Source: JBDKTH01 sp964558295 (GTDB taxonomy: Bacteria; Planctomycetota; Planctomycetia; Pirellulales; Thermoguttaceae). Taken from it: a DNA stretch of 29,806 nt. The translations under genes were made by a program, and so were the position numbers. The notes beneath the pieces are model-generated. The model ran no database searches. It was not told where the DNA came from and saw only the letters and a program-made list of their open reading frames with translations. Below, piece after piece: positions 13,967 to 22,744 of this stretch. Location of the stretch: NCBI GenBank assembly GCA_964558295.1, contig CAZLDQ010000051.1:1-29806 (forward strand), given 5' to 3'. Position 1 is the stretch's first letter; every line of letters starts with the position of its first letter.

Positions 13967-14707
13967 ATGACGCTCGTGAAAGACCTCGCGTCGAATGTCT
14001 TGACCACTCGCATCGCCGCCACCCGGGACGAGTTGACGGCCGCTTTCGAACTGGTCTATCGTTGGTATCTGAACCGTGGCCTCGTCCAGCCGCATCCCGC
14101 GGAGATGGTCTACCGGGAGACCTTTGGACTCGACACGACGCGGACGCTCGTGGCCGTGCGGGAGACTGGCCGGGTCGTGGGAACTCTGACGATCGTCGGC
14201 GACAACCCGTTGGGCTTCGACCTGGAGGCAAGCTATGCCGACGAGGTGCAACGGTTGCGTGCCGGGGGACGCCGGCTGGCCGAGGTGACGGCGCTTGCCG
14301 TGGAACCGTGTTCCGGCCTGCCGCCCCTTGGGGTTTTCTTCTCCCTGACCCGCTTTATGTACCAGTATGCCCAATGGTACGGCTACGACGACCTGGTGAT
14401 GGTGGTCCATCCGCGTCACTTTCCCTTCTATCGTCGTCACTTCGGGGCCGCCATGCTGGGGCCCTGTCGGCCGTATGGGCCGGCCTGCGACAACCCGGGC
14501 ATTGGATTCCATATCGACGTGGCGGCGGTTCAGCAGTGCCTGCGGGACGAATTGTTCGACTGGTTCGTTCGTCGCCGGCTGCCGGTGACGGACCTCTGTC
14601 GGCCTGGGATGACCGCAATGGATCGGCAGGTGTTTCTGCGACAAATGCAACGGCGACCGGAAGCAGAGCGTAGAGAGCCGAGTCGCATCTGCCGCGCTGT
14701 CGCATAG
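13967..14707 (+). CDS. FeeM-type N-acyl amino acid synthase (GNAT fold)
   Basis: 246 residues. The sequence follows the N-acyl amino acid synthase/autoinducer-synthase-like branch of the GNAT fold. ELVYRWYLNRGLV (28-40) is an N-terminal helix, TLVAVRETGRVVGTLTIVGDN (in part RVVGTLTIVGDN, 69-80) the core strands, RRLAEVTALAVEP (102-114) the central acyl-binding strand, and HPRHFPFYRRHFG (148-160) the family-typical loop before the C-terminal sheet. FeeM from environmental DNA joins an ACP-bound acyl chain to tyrosine; the acyl donor and amino acid here are unknown. ATG at 13967 has GGGAG seven bases upstream, better than GTG at 13937. It is the first gene of a four-gene operon, 29 bases before the next. 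No acyl carrier protein gene is seen nearby. Confidence 0.8.
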   Translation: MTLVKDLASNVLTTRIAATRDELTAAFELVYRWYLNRGLVQPHPAEMVYRETFGLDTTRTLVAVRETGRVVGTLTIVGDNPLGFDLEASYADEVQRLRAGGRRLAEVTALAVEPCSGLPPLGVFFSLTRFMYQYAQWYGYDDLVMVVHPRHFPFYRRHFGAAMLGPCRPYGPACDNPGIGFHIDVAAVQQCLRDELFDWFVRRRLPVTDLCRPGMTAMDRQVFLRQMQRRPEAERREPSRICRAVA

Positions 14708-14736
14708 GACCGCCGCAAGGGTGAGGAGCAAAACGA

Positions 14737-17634
14737 ATGGGTCGTGCATGTGTGAATTGCCTTCTTCCTGGCATGGTTCCCGGCGCCGAGCTCGATGCCC
14801 ATGGGCTTTGCGGTCATTGCCGCGTGCTTGGAACGGATGAGGCGACGAGGGAGGAGCAACTTCGCCAGCAGCGCGTCACTGATCTGGAGGCCGCCTTGGC
14901 GGCATGTCGCGGCCAGGGAGAATACGACTGCCTGGTAAATCTCAGCGGTGGCAAGGATAGCTGTTACTTGCTCTACAAGATCGCGCACGAGTACGGGTTG
15001 AAGGCTCTGGCGTTTACCGTAGATGTCCAACTGACGGAGATCGCCTGGCGGAACATCCATCGCACGGTTACCCGGCTCGACGTGCCGCATGTGACGTTCC
15101 GGCCGCCGATGGAGTTCTACCGCAAGTTGTTTCGCTATCTCCTTACACATCAGGAAGAGCGGGGAGCCGTGCGATCGGTCTGTTATGTGTGTGCCTCCTT
15201 GTGTGAAGGGTATGCGCTGCGTTTGGCGACGGAGAAACGGATTCCGCTGATCCTGGCCGGCTACTCTCCCGGTCAGCCCGAGCCGGATCGCATGGTCTAC
15301 GAGTTTTCGCGGGAGATGATCGGGGAGCAGGATTGGACGCCGCCGGAGCTTCGCGTCAGCGGGCTGTTTGACGCGACCGAACTGGACCTGTTCTGGAACC
15401 CGCGGCGTTATCCGGCGGGGACGCGGTTTCCTCGCTTCCTCGCTCCGTTTCACGCCTGGCCCTATAGCCAGCGTGAGACGATGCGTGCGGTGGTCGAACT
15501 AGGGCTGGCCGCCAACCGCCGCCACGCCAATCCCGTGTACAGCAATTGCCCCGTCAACTGGCTCTTGATGTACTCCGATTTGAAGCAGTTGGGCTATAAT
15601 CCCTACGCGCCGGAGTTCTCCCGGCTGATCCGCGAGGGAAAGGCGAGCCGCTGGTATTGGCGGCTCATGACGCCGGTGGTCAACGGCATGATCCGGCATC
15701 GGGTATTCTTGGGGCGCAACGTGACGAAATCGCTGGAGTGGCTCGGCTTGCGTCCGGAGGAACTGCGGATCACGCGCCGCGTTGCGCCGGCGGCCGCTTC
15801 GCCGGCCGCCGCCCCGACGATACCCGCGTTGTTGCGCCGCCGCGTCGCGCAGACTCCTGACATGACGGTCTGTGCACGGCGCACGGCGTCAGGGGATTGG
15901 CGTCCGATCCGCTGGCGCGAGTTCGGCGTGGAGGTGAACCATCTGGCGGCCTGTCTTGCAGCGCGAGGGTTTGCGCCGGGCGAGCGGTTGGCGATCCTTG
16001 CCAGAACCCGTCCGGAATGGCAGCAGTTGGAAATGGCTGGAATGCTGGCCGGCGGAGTGATTGTAGGAATTGCTCCCCACAGTTCCCCAGAGCAAGCAGC
16101 CGACATCCTCGTGGACTCCGAGGCGAGCGTCCTGGTGGTGGACAACCTGTCCCTGCTGCAACAGCTTCCCGCCGCGCGGTGCGAGCAACTGAAGCTGATC
16201 ATTGTGCTCGATCCGCCGGCGCAGGACGCGGGTTATGCGAACGTGGTGAGCTGGGATGAACTGGGTGCATCGTGCAATACCGACGAGCCATGGGAGGGTC
16301 CCTCACTGTTGCCCGAGCATCCGGCTACGTGGATCTACACCTCAGGGACCACAGGCAGGCCCAAGGCGATTCCGTATTCCCATGGGCAATTGCTCACCGC
16401 ATGCCGAGCGATCCTGGAGACATATCCGCAACTGGTCGAAGGCGACGTCGCGCTTTGTTGGCTGCCGATGGCCCACTTGTTCCAGCGGATGATGAATCTG
16501 GCAGCCATGGCGCGCGGCCTGCCCATCCATGTTGTCGATGATCCGCATAGCGTGATGACCTGCGTGCGGGAAGTAAACCCAGCGGTACTGATTGGCGTGC
16601 CCCGCTTTTACGAAAAGCTTCGCGACGGGATTCTGGATGAATTGGCCCGTCTTCGCGGTTGGCGCAAGTGGCTTGCCAAGGCGGCTCTCCAGTTGGGCGC
16701 CGTACCCCGTGGAAGCGGCTCAGACGCGGAGGTCGAAGGCCGTCTACGGCGAGGTGCCAGGGGCCTCCTCGACTTCCTGGTTCTGCGGCGTTTGCGACGC
16801 GTAATGGGAACGAAGCTCAAGTTCATGATTACCGGTACGGCGCCGATCGGGCCAGAACTGCTCGACCTTTTCTTCCGCCTGGGACTACCGGTGTTGGAGG
16901 CCTACGGCATCAGCGAGAATGCGATCCCCATGGCGGCCAACCGGCTGGACGACTACCGTTTGGGTTCCGTGGGCAAGCCGCTGGTCGGCAACGAAATCCG
17001 CTTTGCCGACGACGGCGAAATCCTCGTCAAGGGGCCGGGCGTGTTTCCCGGCTACAGTCACGACACCGGCGCAGCCGACCTGTTCACCGCCGACGGCTTC
17101 TTCCGTACAGGCGATCTTGGGTTCCTTGACCAGGACGGCTTCCTGTTTCTCACGGGCCGCAAAGCGGAGATCATCAAAACATCCACGGGTCGCCGGCTCT
17201 CACCCCATCAGATCGAGGCTGCTTACGTTCGCAGCCCTTACCTGGATCAGGTTGTCGTAATTGGCAACGGGCACCCGTATCTGGTCGGATTGCTCGGGCT
17301 GAATTATTCGCGCGTTCGGGACTGGCTGACGCAACACGGGGAATCGACGGAGGGAAGCGATGCCGAACTGGCGGCACGGCCTGCCGTGAGGAGTCTGATC
17401 CAGCGGGAACTGGAAACGCTTGGCCAAGAGCTTGCGGCGCATGAGCGGATTGTGGCATTCGACATCCTGCCCGCGCCCTTGAGTGCAGAACAGGGAGAAC
17501 TCACCTCAACCGGCAAGCTTTGCCGTGCACGGATCGACGAACGCCATGCCGCGCTGATCGCGCGGCTGTATCACCGCGACGTCGCTTCGCCCCATCCTGG
17601 GCTGGCGAGCCGCGTCGAAGGAAGGGACACTTGA
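14737..17634 (+). CDS. Fusion of WbpG-like PP-loop ATPase/amidotransferase to acyl-AMP ligase
   Basis: One uninterrupted 965-residue frame. Residues 1 to about 345 match the N-acetyl sugar amidotransferase (WbpG/PseA-like) PP-loop family. Two CxxC pairs (C5/C8, C25/C28) lie in the opening CVNCLLPGMVPG...GLCGHC, the ATP-binding SGGKDS is at 70-75, and a Cys cluster CYVCASLC is at 149-156. An Ala/Pro-rich linker (350-360) leads into a full-length long-chain acyl-CoA synthetase-like AMP-binding domain (about 361-950). This carries YTSGTTGRPKA (534-544), EAYGISEN (about 720), the FRTGDLG motif and a C-terminal STGK lysine. The first half would make an adenylated intermediate attacked by ammonia or sulfur; the second would activate a fatty or other acid. 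GAGGAG precedes ATG 14737. The stop overlaps the next start (TGATG). Confidence 0.88.
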   Translation: MGRACVNCLLPGMVPGAELDAHGLCGHCRVLGTDEATREEQLRQQRVTDLEAALAACRGQGEYDCLVNLSGGKDSCYLLYKIAHEYGLKALAFTVDVQLTEIAWRNIHRTVTRLDVPHVTFRPPMEFYRKLFRYLLTHQEERGAVRSVCYVCASLCEGYALRLATEKRIPLILAGYSPGQPEPDRMVYEFSREMIGEQDWTPPELRVSGLFDATELDLFWNPRRYPAGTRFPRFLAPFHAWPYSQRETMRAVVELGLAANRRHANPVYSNCPVNWLLMYSDLKQLGYNPYAPEFSRLIREGKASRWYWRLMTPVVNGMIRHRVFLGRNVTKSLEWLGLRPEELRITRRVAPAAASPAAAPTIPALLRRRVAQTPDMTVCARRTASGDWRPIRWREFGVEVNHLAACLAARGFAPGERLAILARTRPEWQQLEMAGMLAGGVIVGIAPHSSPEQAADILVDSEASVLVVDNLSLLQQLPAARCEQLKLIIVLDPPAQDAGYANVVSWDELGASCNTDEPWEGPSLLPEHPATWIYTSGTTGRPKAIPYSHGQLLTACRAILETYPQLVEGDVALCWLPMAHLFQRMMNLAAMARGLPIHVVDDPHSVMTCVREVNPAVLIGVPRFYEKLRDGILDELARLRGWRKWLAKAALQLGAVPRGSGSDAEVEGRLRRGARGLLDFLVLRRLRRVMGTKLKFMITGTAPIGPELLDLFFRLGLPVLEAYGISENAIPMAANRLDDYRLGSVGKPLVGNEIRFADDGEILVKGPGVFPGYSHDTGAADLFTADGFFRTGDLGFLDQDGFLFLTGRKAEIIKTSTGRRLSPHQIEAAYVRSPYLDQVVVIGNGHPYLVGLLGLNYSRVRDWLTQHGESTEGSDAELAARPAVRSLIQRELETLGQELAAHERIVAFDILPAPLSAEQGELTSTGKLCRARIDERHAALIARLYHRDVASPHPGLASRVEGRDT

Positions 17635-18779
17635 TGCGGCAGGTCTTGGTCACGGGCGGTACAGGAGCGATTGGCAGTGCCTTGGTTCCGTTGTTCCTCA
17701 ACGACGCGTGTACCGAGGTGCACCTGCTCCTCCGCGCTCCCGGGGTAGGCCAGCTTGAGGAGCGTCTTGGCGGGTTGATGGCTTTCTGGGGGATTGGGCT
17801 CGATTGCTCCTCCATCCGGCAGCGAATCCATGTCCATGCAGGCGATGTGTGCCAACCACGGCTTGGGCTAAGCGCTAACGCCTGGCGGCGATTGACCGAA
17901 CAACTAACCCACATGGTCCATTGTGCGGGGAACGTGAAGCTCAACCAGCCGCTTGCGGTGGCTCGGGCGGCGGCCGTCGAGAGCCTGCGACATGTGGTCG
18001 AACTGGTTCAGGCTTGCCGGCGAAACGGCCGCTTTGAGAAGCTGGATGTGGTCAGCACGGTTGGCGTAGCCGGATGCATGCGGGGGGCGATCCCCGAAAC
18101 GCCCCTGACCGTTCCGCGCCAATTCCACAACACCTATGAAGCGGCCAAGGCTGAGGCGGAGCAGTTGCTCACAGCGGAAATCGAAGCTGGCCTCCCGGCG
18201 ACGATCCATCGGCCGAGTATGGTTGTGGGAGATTCCCGCACCGGGCGGATCCTCCATTTTCAGGTTTTCTACTACTTGTGCGAGTTTCTCACCGGCCGCC
18301 GCACGCATGGCCTCCTGCCCGAGTTGGGCCGCTTTCGATTGGATACCATTCCGGTCGACTACGTCGCGCGGCTGTTGTACGCCTCGTGCGCTCGGCCCGA
18401 CGCAATTGGCCGGATCTTTCATCTGTGTGCCGGTCCGGAGGGGGCTCTTGCGCTGGGGGAACTCACAGATCGCCTGCGGCAGATCTATGCGGCGCATGGA
18501 AGACACCTTCCCAGACTACGGCATCTGTCGTTCCGGCGATATGCCTTGCTCACCAAGCTGCTGGCGTGGGTTGCGCCAGGCCGCATGCGCCGAACCCTCC
18601 GGACGTTGCCTCATTTCCTGGCCTACCTCGACCAAGAGCAGACTTTCGAGACGACCCAAACCCGGGAGTTCTTCGCCGACGACGCCCAGGTGCCGCCGGT
18701 CGATCAGTACCTGGGCCGTCTGATCGATTACTACGAGACGATGCGTGCCAAGAAGCGTCAACCGTTCCCTTTGGTATGA
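17634..18779 (+). CDS. Extended SDR, thioester/fatty-acyl reductase-like
   Basis: 381 residues of the extended short-chain dehydrogenase type found in thioester reductase and fatty-acyl-CoA reductase domains. The nucleotide-binding loop is TGGTGAIG (7-14). HCAGNVKLN (96-104) resembles the H-x-AA-x-V-N motif of this group. The catalytic pair is YEAAK (Y168, K172), and RPSMVVGDSRTGR follows (about 195-207). Such enzymes reduce an activated acyl group to aldehyde or alcohol with NADPH, though epimerase or dehydrogenase activity on another substrate is possible. The start ATG at 17634 shares a base with the upstream stop (TGATG) and has a GGAAGGGA stretch just before it. The longer frame to 17520 lies inside the upstream gene. 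The basic C-terminus (MRAKKRQPFPLV) shows no membrane anchor. Confidence 0.85.
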   Translation: MRQVLVTGGTGAIGSALVPLFLNDACTEVHLLLRAPGVGQLEERLGGLMAFWGIGLDCSSIRQRIHVHAGDVCQPRLGLSANAWRRLTEQLTHMVHCAGNVKLNQPLAVARAAAVESLRHVVELVQACRRNGRFEKLDVVSTVGVAGCMRGAIPETPLTVPRQFHNTYEAAKAEAEQLLTAEIEAGLPATIHRPSMVVGDSRTGRILHFQVFYYLCEFLTGRRTHGLLPELGRFRLDTIPVDYVARLLYASCARPDAIGRIFHLCAGPEGALALGELTDRLRQIYAAHGRHLPRLRHLSFRRYALLTKLLAWVAPGRMRRTLRTLPHFLAYLDQEQTFETTQTREFFADDAQVPPVDQYLGRLIDYYETMRAKKRQPFPLV

Positions 18780-18785
18780 ACCAAC

Positions 18786-20096
18786 ATGAAGCAGCGTCCT
18801 CACGTCGTTCCGTCTTCACACAGTGCAACGTCCGTGCGTCCCACCGGCTCCCCCGCAACCGCCCGGCGGCGGATTCTATTCGTTGCCGAAGCGTTGACCT
18901 TGTGCCACGTGAGCCGGCCGCTCGTCTTGGGCCGGGCCTTGGAAGCGGACCCGTATGAGGTACATTTCGCCTGTAGCGAGGAGTACCACCCCTTGTTTCA
19001 AGGGGTGGCCGGTCACTTGCACGCAATTCGCTCCGTTCCCAGCAGAGAGTCGCTCGCGAGGGTTGCGCGGGGCCGGCCCGTATTCAGCACCGAGACACTG
19101 CGGGGGTACGTGCAGCAAGATCTGCGGCTGCTGGAAGACGTTAAACCCGATCTGGTCGTCGGCGACATGCGGCTTTCGCTGGCTGTCAGTGCGCCGCTGG
19201 CCGGTGTACCCTATATGGCGATTGTCAACGCCTATTGGAGTCCCTACGCCAGGCAGCGGTTCGACGTTCCGGAACTGCCGATCACGCGCGTGCTTGGCCC
19301 ACGGATCGTAGGGGCCGTGTTCCCCATGCTTCGGCCGCTGGCGTTTGCACAGCATTGCCGGCCGTTGAATCGAGTCCGCCGGGAGTACGGGCTGCCCAGC
19401 CTGGGGAACGACCTGCGTCGGGTGTACACCCACGCCGACTACACGCTCTACGCCGACGCTCCCGAACTGGTCCCCACGATCGACGCCCCTGCCCATCATC
19501 ACTACTTGGGACCGATTCTCTGGTCCTTCCCCGCGTCGCTGCCTGCATGGTGGAACGAACTGCCCGATGACCGGCCGGTGGTATTTGTATCGCTGGGAAG
19601 CTCTGGCCGGGCCAACCTGCTGCAAGTAGTGCTGGACGCCTTGGCCGATCATCCGGTGACGGTGATTGCAGGAACCAGTGGCCGGACCGCGCCAAAGCGC
19701 GTTCCCCCCAACGCCTTCTTGGCCGACTACCTCTCCGGCATCGAGGCCGCCGCACGGGCCGATCTGCTGGTCAGCCATGGCGGAAGCGCTCCGGCCTACG
19801 TCGCGTTGTCGCAGGGGACTCCGGTCTTGGGGATGCCGAGCAACCTGGACCAGCAGTTGACCGTCGACTATGTGGAGCGGGCTGGGGCCGGCTTATGTCT
19901 CCGCGCGGAATATGCGAACAGGGCGAGAGTCGCTCGCGCGGTTACCGAAATGCTGGAGAATCCGAGCTTCTGCGACGCGGCCAGAAACCTATCGCATGTC
20001 TTTTCCCGCTACCACGCACCGGACCGCTTTCGCGAACTGCTTGCTCGCACGTGTGGCCGACCGCAGGCCATACTTCATGCCCTATCCTCAGAGTAG
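18786..20096 (+). CDS. GT1-family (UGT/MGT-like) glycosyltransferase
   Basis: 436 residues with a GT-B fold pattern. The N-terminal half begins RRILFVAEALTLCHVSRPLVLGRAL (in part LFVAEALTLCHVSRPL), as in macrolide-type glycosyltransferases. It continues with LVVGDMRLSLAVSAPLAGVP for the acceptor side. The C-terminal donor-binding half carries PVVFVSLGSSG and the GT1 signature SHGGSAPAYVALSQGTP (from about S330, with H331, G332, G333) followed by LGMPSNLDQQ. These enzymes move a sugar from a nucleotide donor onto a small lipophilic acceptor, here perhaps the product of the three preceding genes. The first 28 residues are low-complexity and the exact start is uncertain, since ATG 18786 has no clear ribosome site, but lies six bases after the previous stop. 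Last gene of the operon. Confidence 0.9.
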   Translation: MKQRPHVVPSSHSATSVRPTGSPATARRRILFVAEALTLCHVSRPLVLGRALEADPYEVHFACSEEYHPLFQGVAGHLHAIRSVPSRESLARVARGRPVFSTETLRGYVQQDLRLLEDVKPDLVVGDMRLSLAVSAPLAGVPYMAIVNAYWSPYARQRFDVPELPITRVLGPRIVGAVFPMLRPLAFAQHCRPLNRVRREYGLPSLGNDLRRVYTHADYTLYADAPELVPTIDAPAHHHYLGPILWSFPASLPAWWNELPDDRPVVFVSLGSSGRANLLQVVLDALADHPVTVIAGTSGRTAPKRVPPNAFLADYLSGIEAAARADLLVSHGGSAPAYVALSQGTPVLGMPSNLDQQLTVDYVERAGAGLCLRAEYANRARVARAVTEMLENPSFCDAARNLSHVFSRYHAPDRFRELLARTCGRPQAILHALSSE

Positions 20097-20190
20097 CTGC
20101 TGCGTGGCAACCGTGGGCTTTGGGATGCCTCCCCGTTGGGGAAGAACTCCGAAGATCAATCGAGGATGTCGCGGTCGTGAGCTGAAAGGG

Positions 20191-20221
20191 AACGGGGAGG
20201 CCGGGTGGGCCCCCCCGTTTT
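20191..20221 (+). terminator. Rho-independent terminator of the biosynthetic operon
   Basis: AACGGGGAGGCC (20191-20202) pairs with GGCCCCCCCGTT (20208-20219) at 11 of 12 positions across a 5-base loop, and the stem runs into a TTTT tail. It lies 95 bases past the glycosyltransferase stop and just before the convergent end of the oxidoreductase gene, so it separates the two transcription units. Confidence 0.8.
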
Positions 20222-20247
20222 GATCCATCCCTCCTGGCCTCGCTCGA

Positions 20248-21708
20248 TCAGGGAGCTGGGTCCTTCCCGTCGATCCAAGGACCGGCCAAATTCATATAGG
20301 CGGGCGGCTCGATCAGGCTGCCGGTGTCGCCCGCCTTCCAACCGGGGACATGGCGCGGCTTGGCCCGCTCTTTAGACATCTTCTCCCACTGCTGAGCCCA
20401 AGTGGCGTCGGCCGGGAGGACCTTGCCGTCGTTGAAGAAGAAGATTTTGCCTTCGCGGTAGCTCTGCGCGCCGAGATTGACGGTCACGATCGCGGCCGCT
20501 CCGAGATCCGGCGGGTTGTTGACCATATCCGGCTGGTTGGCGGCGATGGCGTCGACGAAGTTCTGGAAGTGCGCTTCGTCCTGGTTGCCGACCGAGGGGA
20601 CGTTGATTCGCGTCTCTTTCAGTTTGCTGTCGTGAGTGATCTGCGGACGTTCGGGAAGGAAGTCGAAACCATTGTCGTTGTTGAAGACCAACGCTCCATA
20701 ATGACCGCGGATCGTGGGGACGAGGGCGTTGACTTCGGCGCACATCGTGGAATTGATCAGCAGTTGGCAGCCCTCGTTGTAGTCGGCCACCACGGTGGCG
20801 ACGTCGGGCACATCGCGCCCGTCGTACTCGAAATAAATGCCGCCGGCACCTACAACCCGAGCGGGATAGCGCAGGCCGGTGGCTTTGAGCATCACCGTGG
20901 TGCGGTGGACGAACAGGTCGGTATACATGCCCGAGCCGAAGGGCCAGTAACAGCGCCATTGCGCGTAGACGGCACGGTCAAAAGGCATCTCCGGGGCCAA
21001 ACCGTACTCAACCCCCAACCATCGCCGCCAATTGACCGTCTTGGGCGTCATGTCCTTGGTCAACACGTAGTAACGCCACTGGCCGATGTTCGAGTTGCGC
21101 GAGTAGGCCGTCTGCAATTGCAGCACTTTGCCGATCGTTCCCGCCTCGATCATCTCGCGGGCCTTGTCCCAGGTCCGGAGACTCGTCGACTGGACCCCGA
21201 CTTGCATCACCTTGCCGCTGGCCTTCCACGTCTTGACGACCTCGAGTGCCTCGTCAATCGTGTGGGTCATCGGCTTTTCGCAGTAGACGTGCTTGCCGGC
21301 CTTGAGGGCATCGATCGTTTGCTTGGCATGCCAGTGGTCGGGCGTGGCGATGCAGACCGCATCGACGTTCTTGTCGGCCAGCATGTCCTCGTAGTTTTCA
21401 TACCGGGCGGCCTTAATGCCGGTCTGTTTCAAGATGTAGTCGACGACTTTCTCTTGCTGCACGGAATAGACGTCGGAGACTGCGGTCAGGTCGACGTTTG
21501 CCCCTTTTTCCCGTAATTTGGCAAGGGTTTTCACGTGGGCCCCAAAGCCGCGTCCGCCGGGACCGATAAATCCGATGCGGATACGCTCGTTGGCCCCATA
21601 GGCTCGGGCGGGAGCCGGGACGGCAAACGTGCCGGCCGCGGCGGCGCTGGCGGCAACCGAGGTCTTAATGAAGGTACGGCGTGACAGATCATGTTTCGCT
21701 TCGTTCAT
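20248..21708 (-). CDS. Tat-exported Gfo/Idh/MocA family oxidoreductase
   Basis: 486 residues. The N-terminus holds a twin-arginine signal (SRRTFIK, 9-15) followed by an Ala-rich hydrophobic stretch and PAPARA cleavage region, so the folded, NAD(P)-loaded enzyme is exported. The Rossmann fold opens IRIGFIGPGGRG (43-54), and the family motif GKHVYCEKP (138-146) contains the E-K-P. ATPDHWHAKQ (121-130) is also typical. These enzymes oxidise or interconvert sugars and polyols; the substrate cannot be told. ATG 21708 has GGAGGAG upstream; the longer frame to 21780 would place 24 residues before the Tat motif. It is downstream of, and 72 bases from, the Tat-exported isomerase-like gene and is probably co-transcribed with it. 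Confidence 0.94.
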   Translation of the reverse strand: MNEAKHDLSRRTFIKTSVAASAAAAGTFAVPAPARAYGANERIRIGFIGPGGRGFGAHVKTLAKLREKGANVDLTAVSDVYSVQQEKVVDYILKQTGIKAARYENYEDMLADKNVDAVCIATPDHWHAKQTIDALKAGKHVYCEKPMTHTIDEALEVVKTWKASGKVMQVGVQSTSLRTWDKAREMIEAGTIGKVLQLQTAYSRNSNIGQWRYYVLTKDMTPKTVNWRRWLGVEYGLAPEMPFDRAVYAQWRCYWPFGSGMYTDLFVHRTTVMLKATGLRYPARVVGAGGIYFEYDGRDVPDVATVVADYNEGCQLLINSTMCAEVNALVPTIRGHYGALVFNNDNGFDFLPERPQITHDSKLKETRINVPSVGNQDEAHFQNFVDAIAANQPDMVNNPPDLGAAAIVTVNLGAQSYREGKIFFFNDGKVLPADATWAQQWEKMSKERAKPRHVPGWKAGDTGSLIEPPAYMNLAGPWIDGKDPAP

Positions 21709-21780
21709 GGAAACGTTGCTCCTCCGTCGATGGTGGATTCCTTGTGCGGTTGATTGTTGATGGAGTGAGGTTGTCGACAA

Positions 21781-22632
21781 CTATTTGCCCATCTTCCGCA
21801 GATTCTGCAGGCAACGACGTACCGCCTCCAATGACTCGGGGCCTTTGCGGCTCTCTTCTTCGACGATGTACCACTCGGTGACGTTGTTGCTCTCGCAGAC
21901 CTCGAAGACCTTGTCGAACTGAACCTCCCCCTCGCCGATGACCGCGCCCGGTTGGCCGCCGTGTTCCTTCAGGTGGACCGTGATCGCTCGGGAAGCGAAC
22001 TTCTTGAGCATCGCCAAGTAGTCGCCGCCGCCCTGAAGGCAGTTGCCCACGTCGAGTTGGAGAAGAACTTCGGGGCGTGTATGCGTGCCGAGCACGTCCC
22101 ACGGCGTCTGGCCTTCGACCGGCTTGAAATCGCCGGCGTGGCAGTGATAACCGATGCGCAAGCCTTGCGGCTGGAGCTTGGCGGAGAGGTCGTCCAAGAG
22201 CTTCGACGCTTCCAGCAGCCCGTTGACCGACTTGAAGTATTGTCCGGGCAATGCGGCCAGGATCAGATTCTGGTTGCCGATGGCCTTCTGGAAGTCGATC
22301 ATGCGCTGGAGGGAATCGCCCTGGAGCTTGGGCACCGTAGTGTGCATGCCGCACGCCTTGAGCCCGTTCTTATCGAGCAGCTTGCGCCACTCTTCGCCGC
22401 TCTTGCCATAGTCGCTATGTGCCAACTCGACTCCCTCGTAGCCCATCTCCGCGATGGCCGCGAGCACGCGGGGGAGATCCTTTTCGGCTTCGCCTCGCAC
22501 CGACCAGAGCTCCAAGGCGATAGGGATCTTCCGCGCGGCGGCTCGGGCCGACCTGGGGAGGCCGGCTCCCGCAAGATACATCGCGCTTCCGCAGGCCGCG
22601 AACTTGAGCATTTCTCGACGTGTGAGATTCAT
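21781..22632 (-). CDS. Tat-exported sugar phosphate isomerase/epimerase-like protein
   Basis: 283 residues. A twin-arginine motif (TRREMLKF, 4-11) and a short hydrophobic region ending PRSARA form the export signal. The rest is a xylose-isomerase-like TIM barrel: LELWSVRGEAEKDLPRVL, MGYEGVELAHSDYGK, GLRIGYHCHAGDF with the His-x-His typical of the metal site, LLQLDVGNCLQGGGD, AITVHLKEHGG, and a closing EWYIVEEE with the acidic ligand. The start ATG 22632 has AAGGA six bases upstream. Pairs of an exported isomerase-like barrel and a Gfo/Idh/MocA enzyme are a common planctomycete arrangement for periplasmic sugar conversion; the pair here probably acts on the same substrate. Confidence 0.93.
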   Translation of the reverse strand: MNLTRREMLKFAACGSAMYLAGAGLPRSARAAARKIPIALELWSVRGEAEKDLPRVLAAIAEMGYEGVELAHSDYGKSGEEWRKLLDKNGLKACGMHTTVPKLQGDSLQRMIDFQKAIGNQNLILAALPGQYFKSVNGLLEASKLLDDLSAKLQPQGLRIGYHCHAGDFKPVEGQTPWDVLGTHTRPEVLLQLDVGNCLQGGGDYLAMLKKFASRAITVHLKEHGGQPGAVIGEGEVQFDKVFEVCESNNVTEWYIVEEESRKGPESLEAVRRCLQNLRKMGK

Positions 22633-22744
22633 GGTTGTCCTTTCGACTGAGGCTGATTCTGACGCTTTTTAGAAACCGTAACTGGCAACAGAGATTGCGG
22701 TGACGGTGCGACTCCCGCCGAGAGCCGTACAGTGTCCTACCATT

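Noticed and set aside
20350..21516. 388-residue plus-strand frame
   Set aside because: It is entirely antisense to the well-supported Gfo/Idh/MocA gene and shows no domain of its own.
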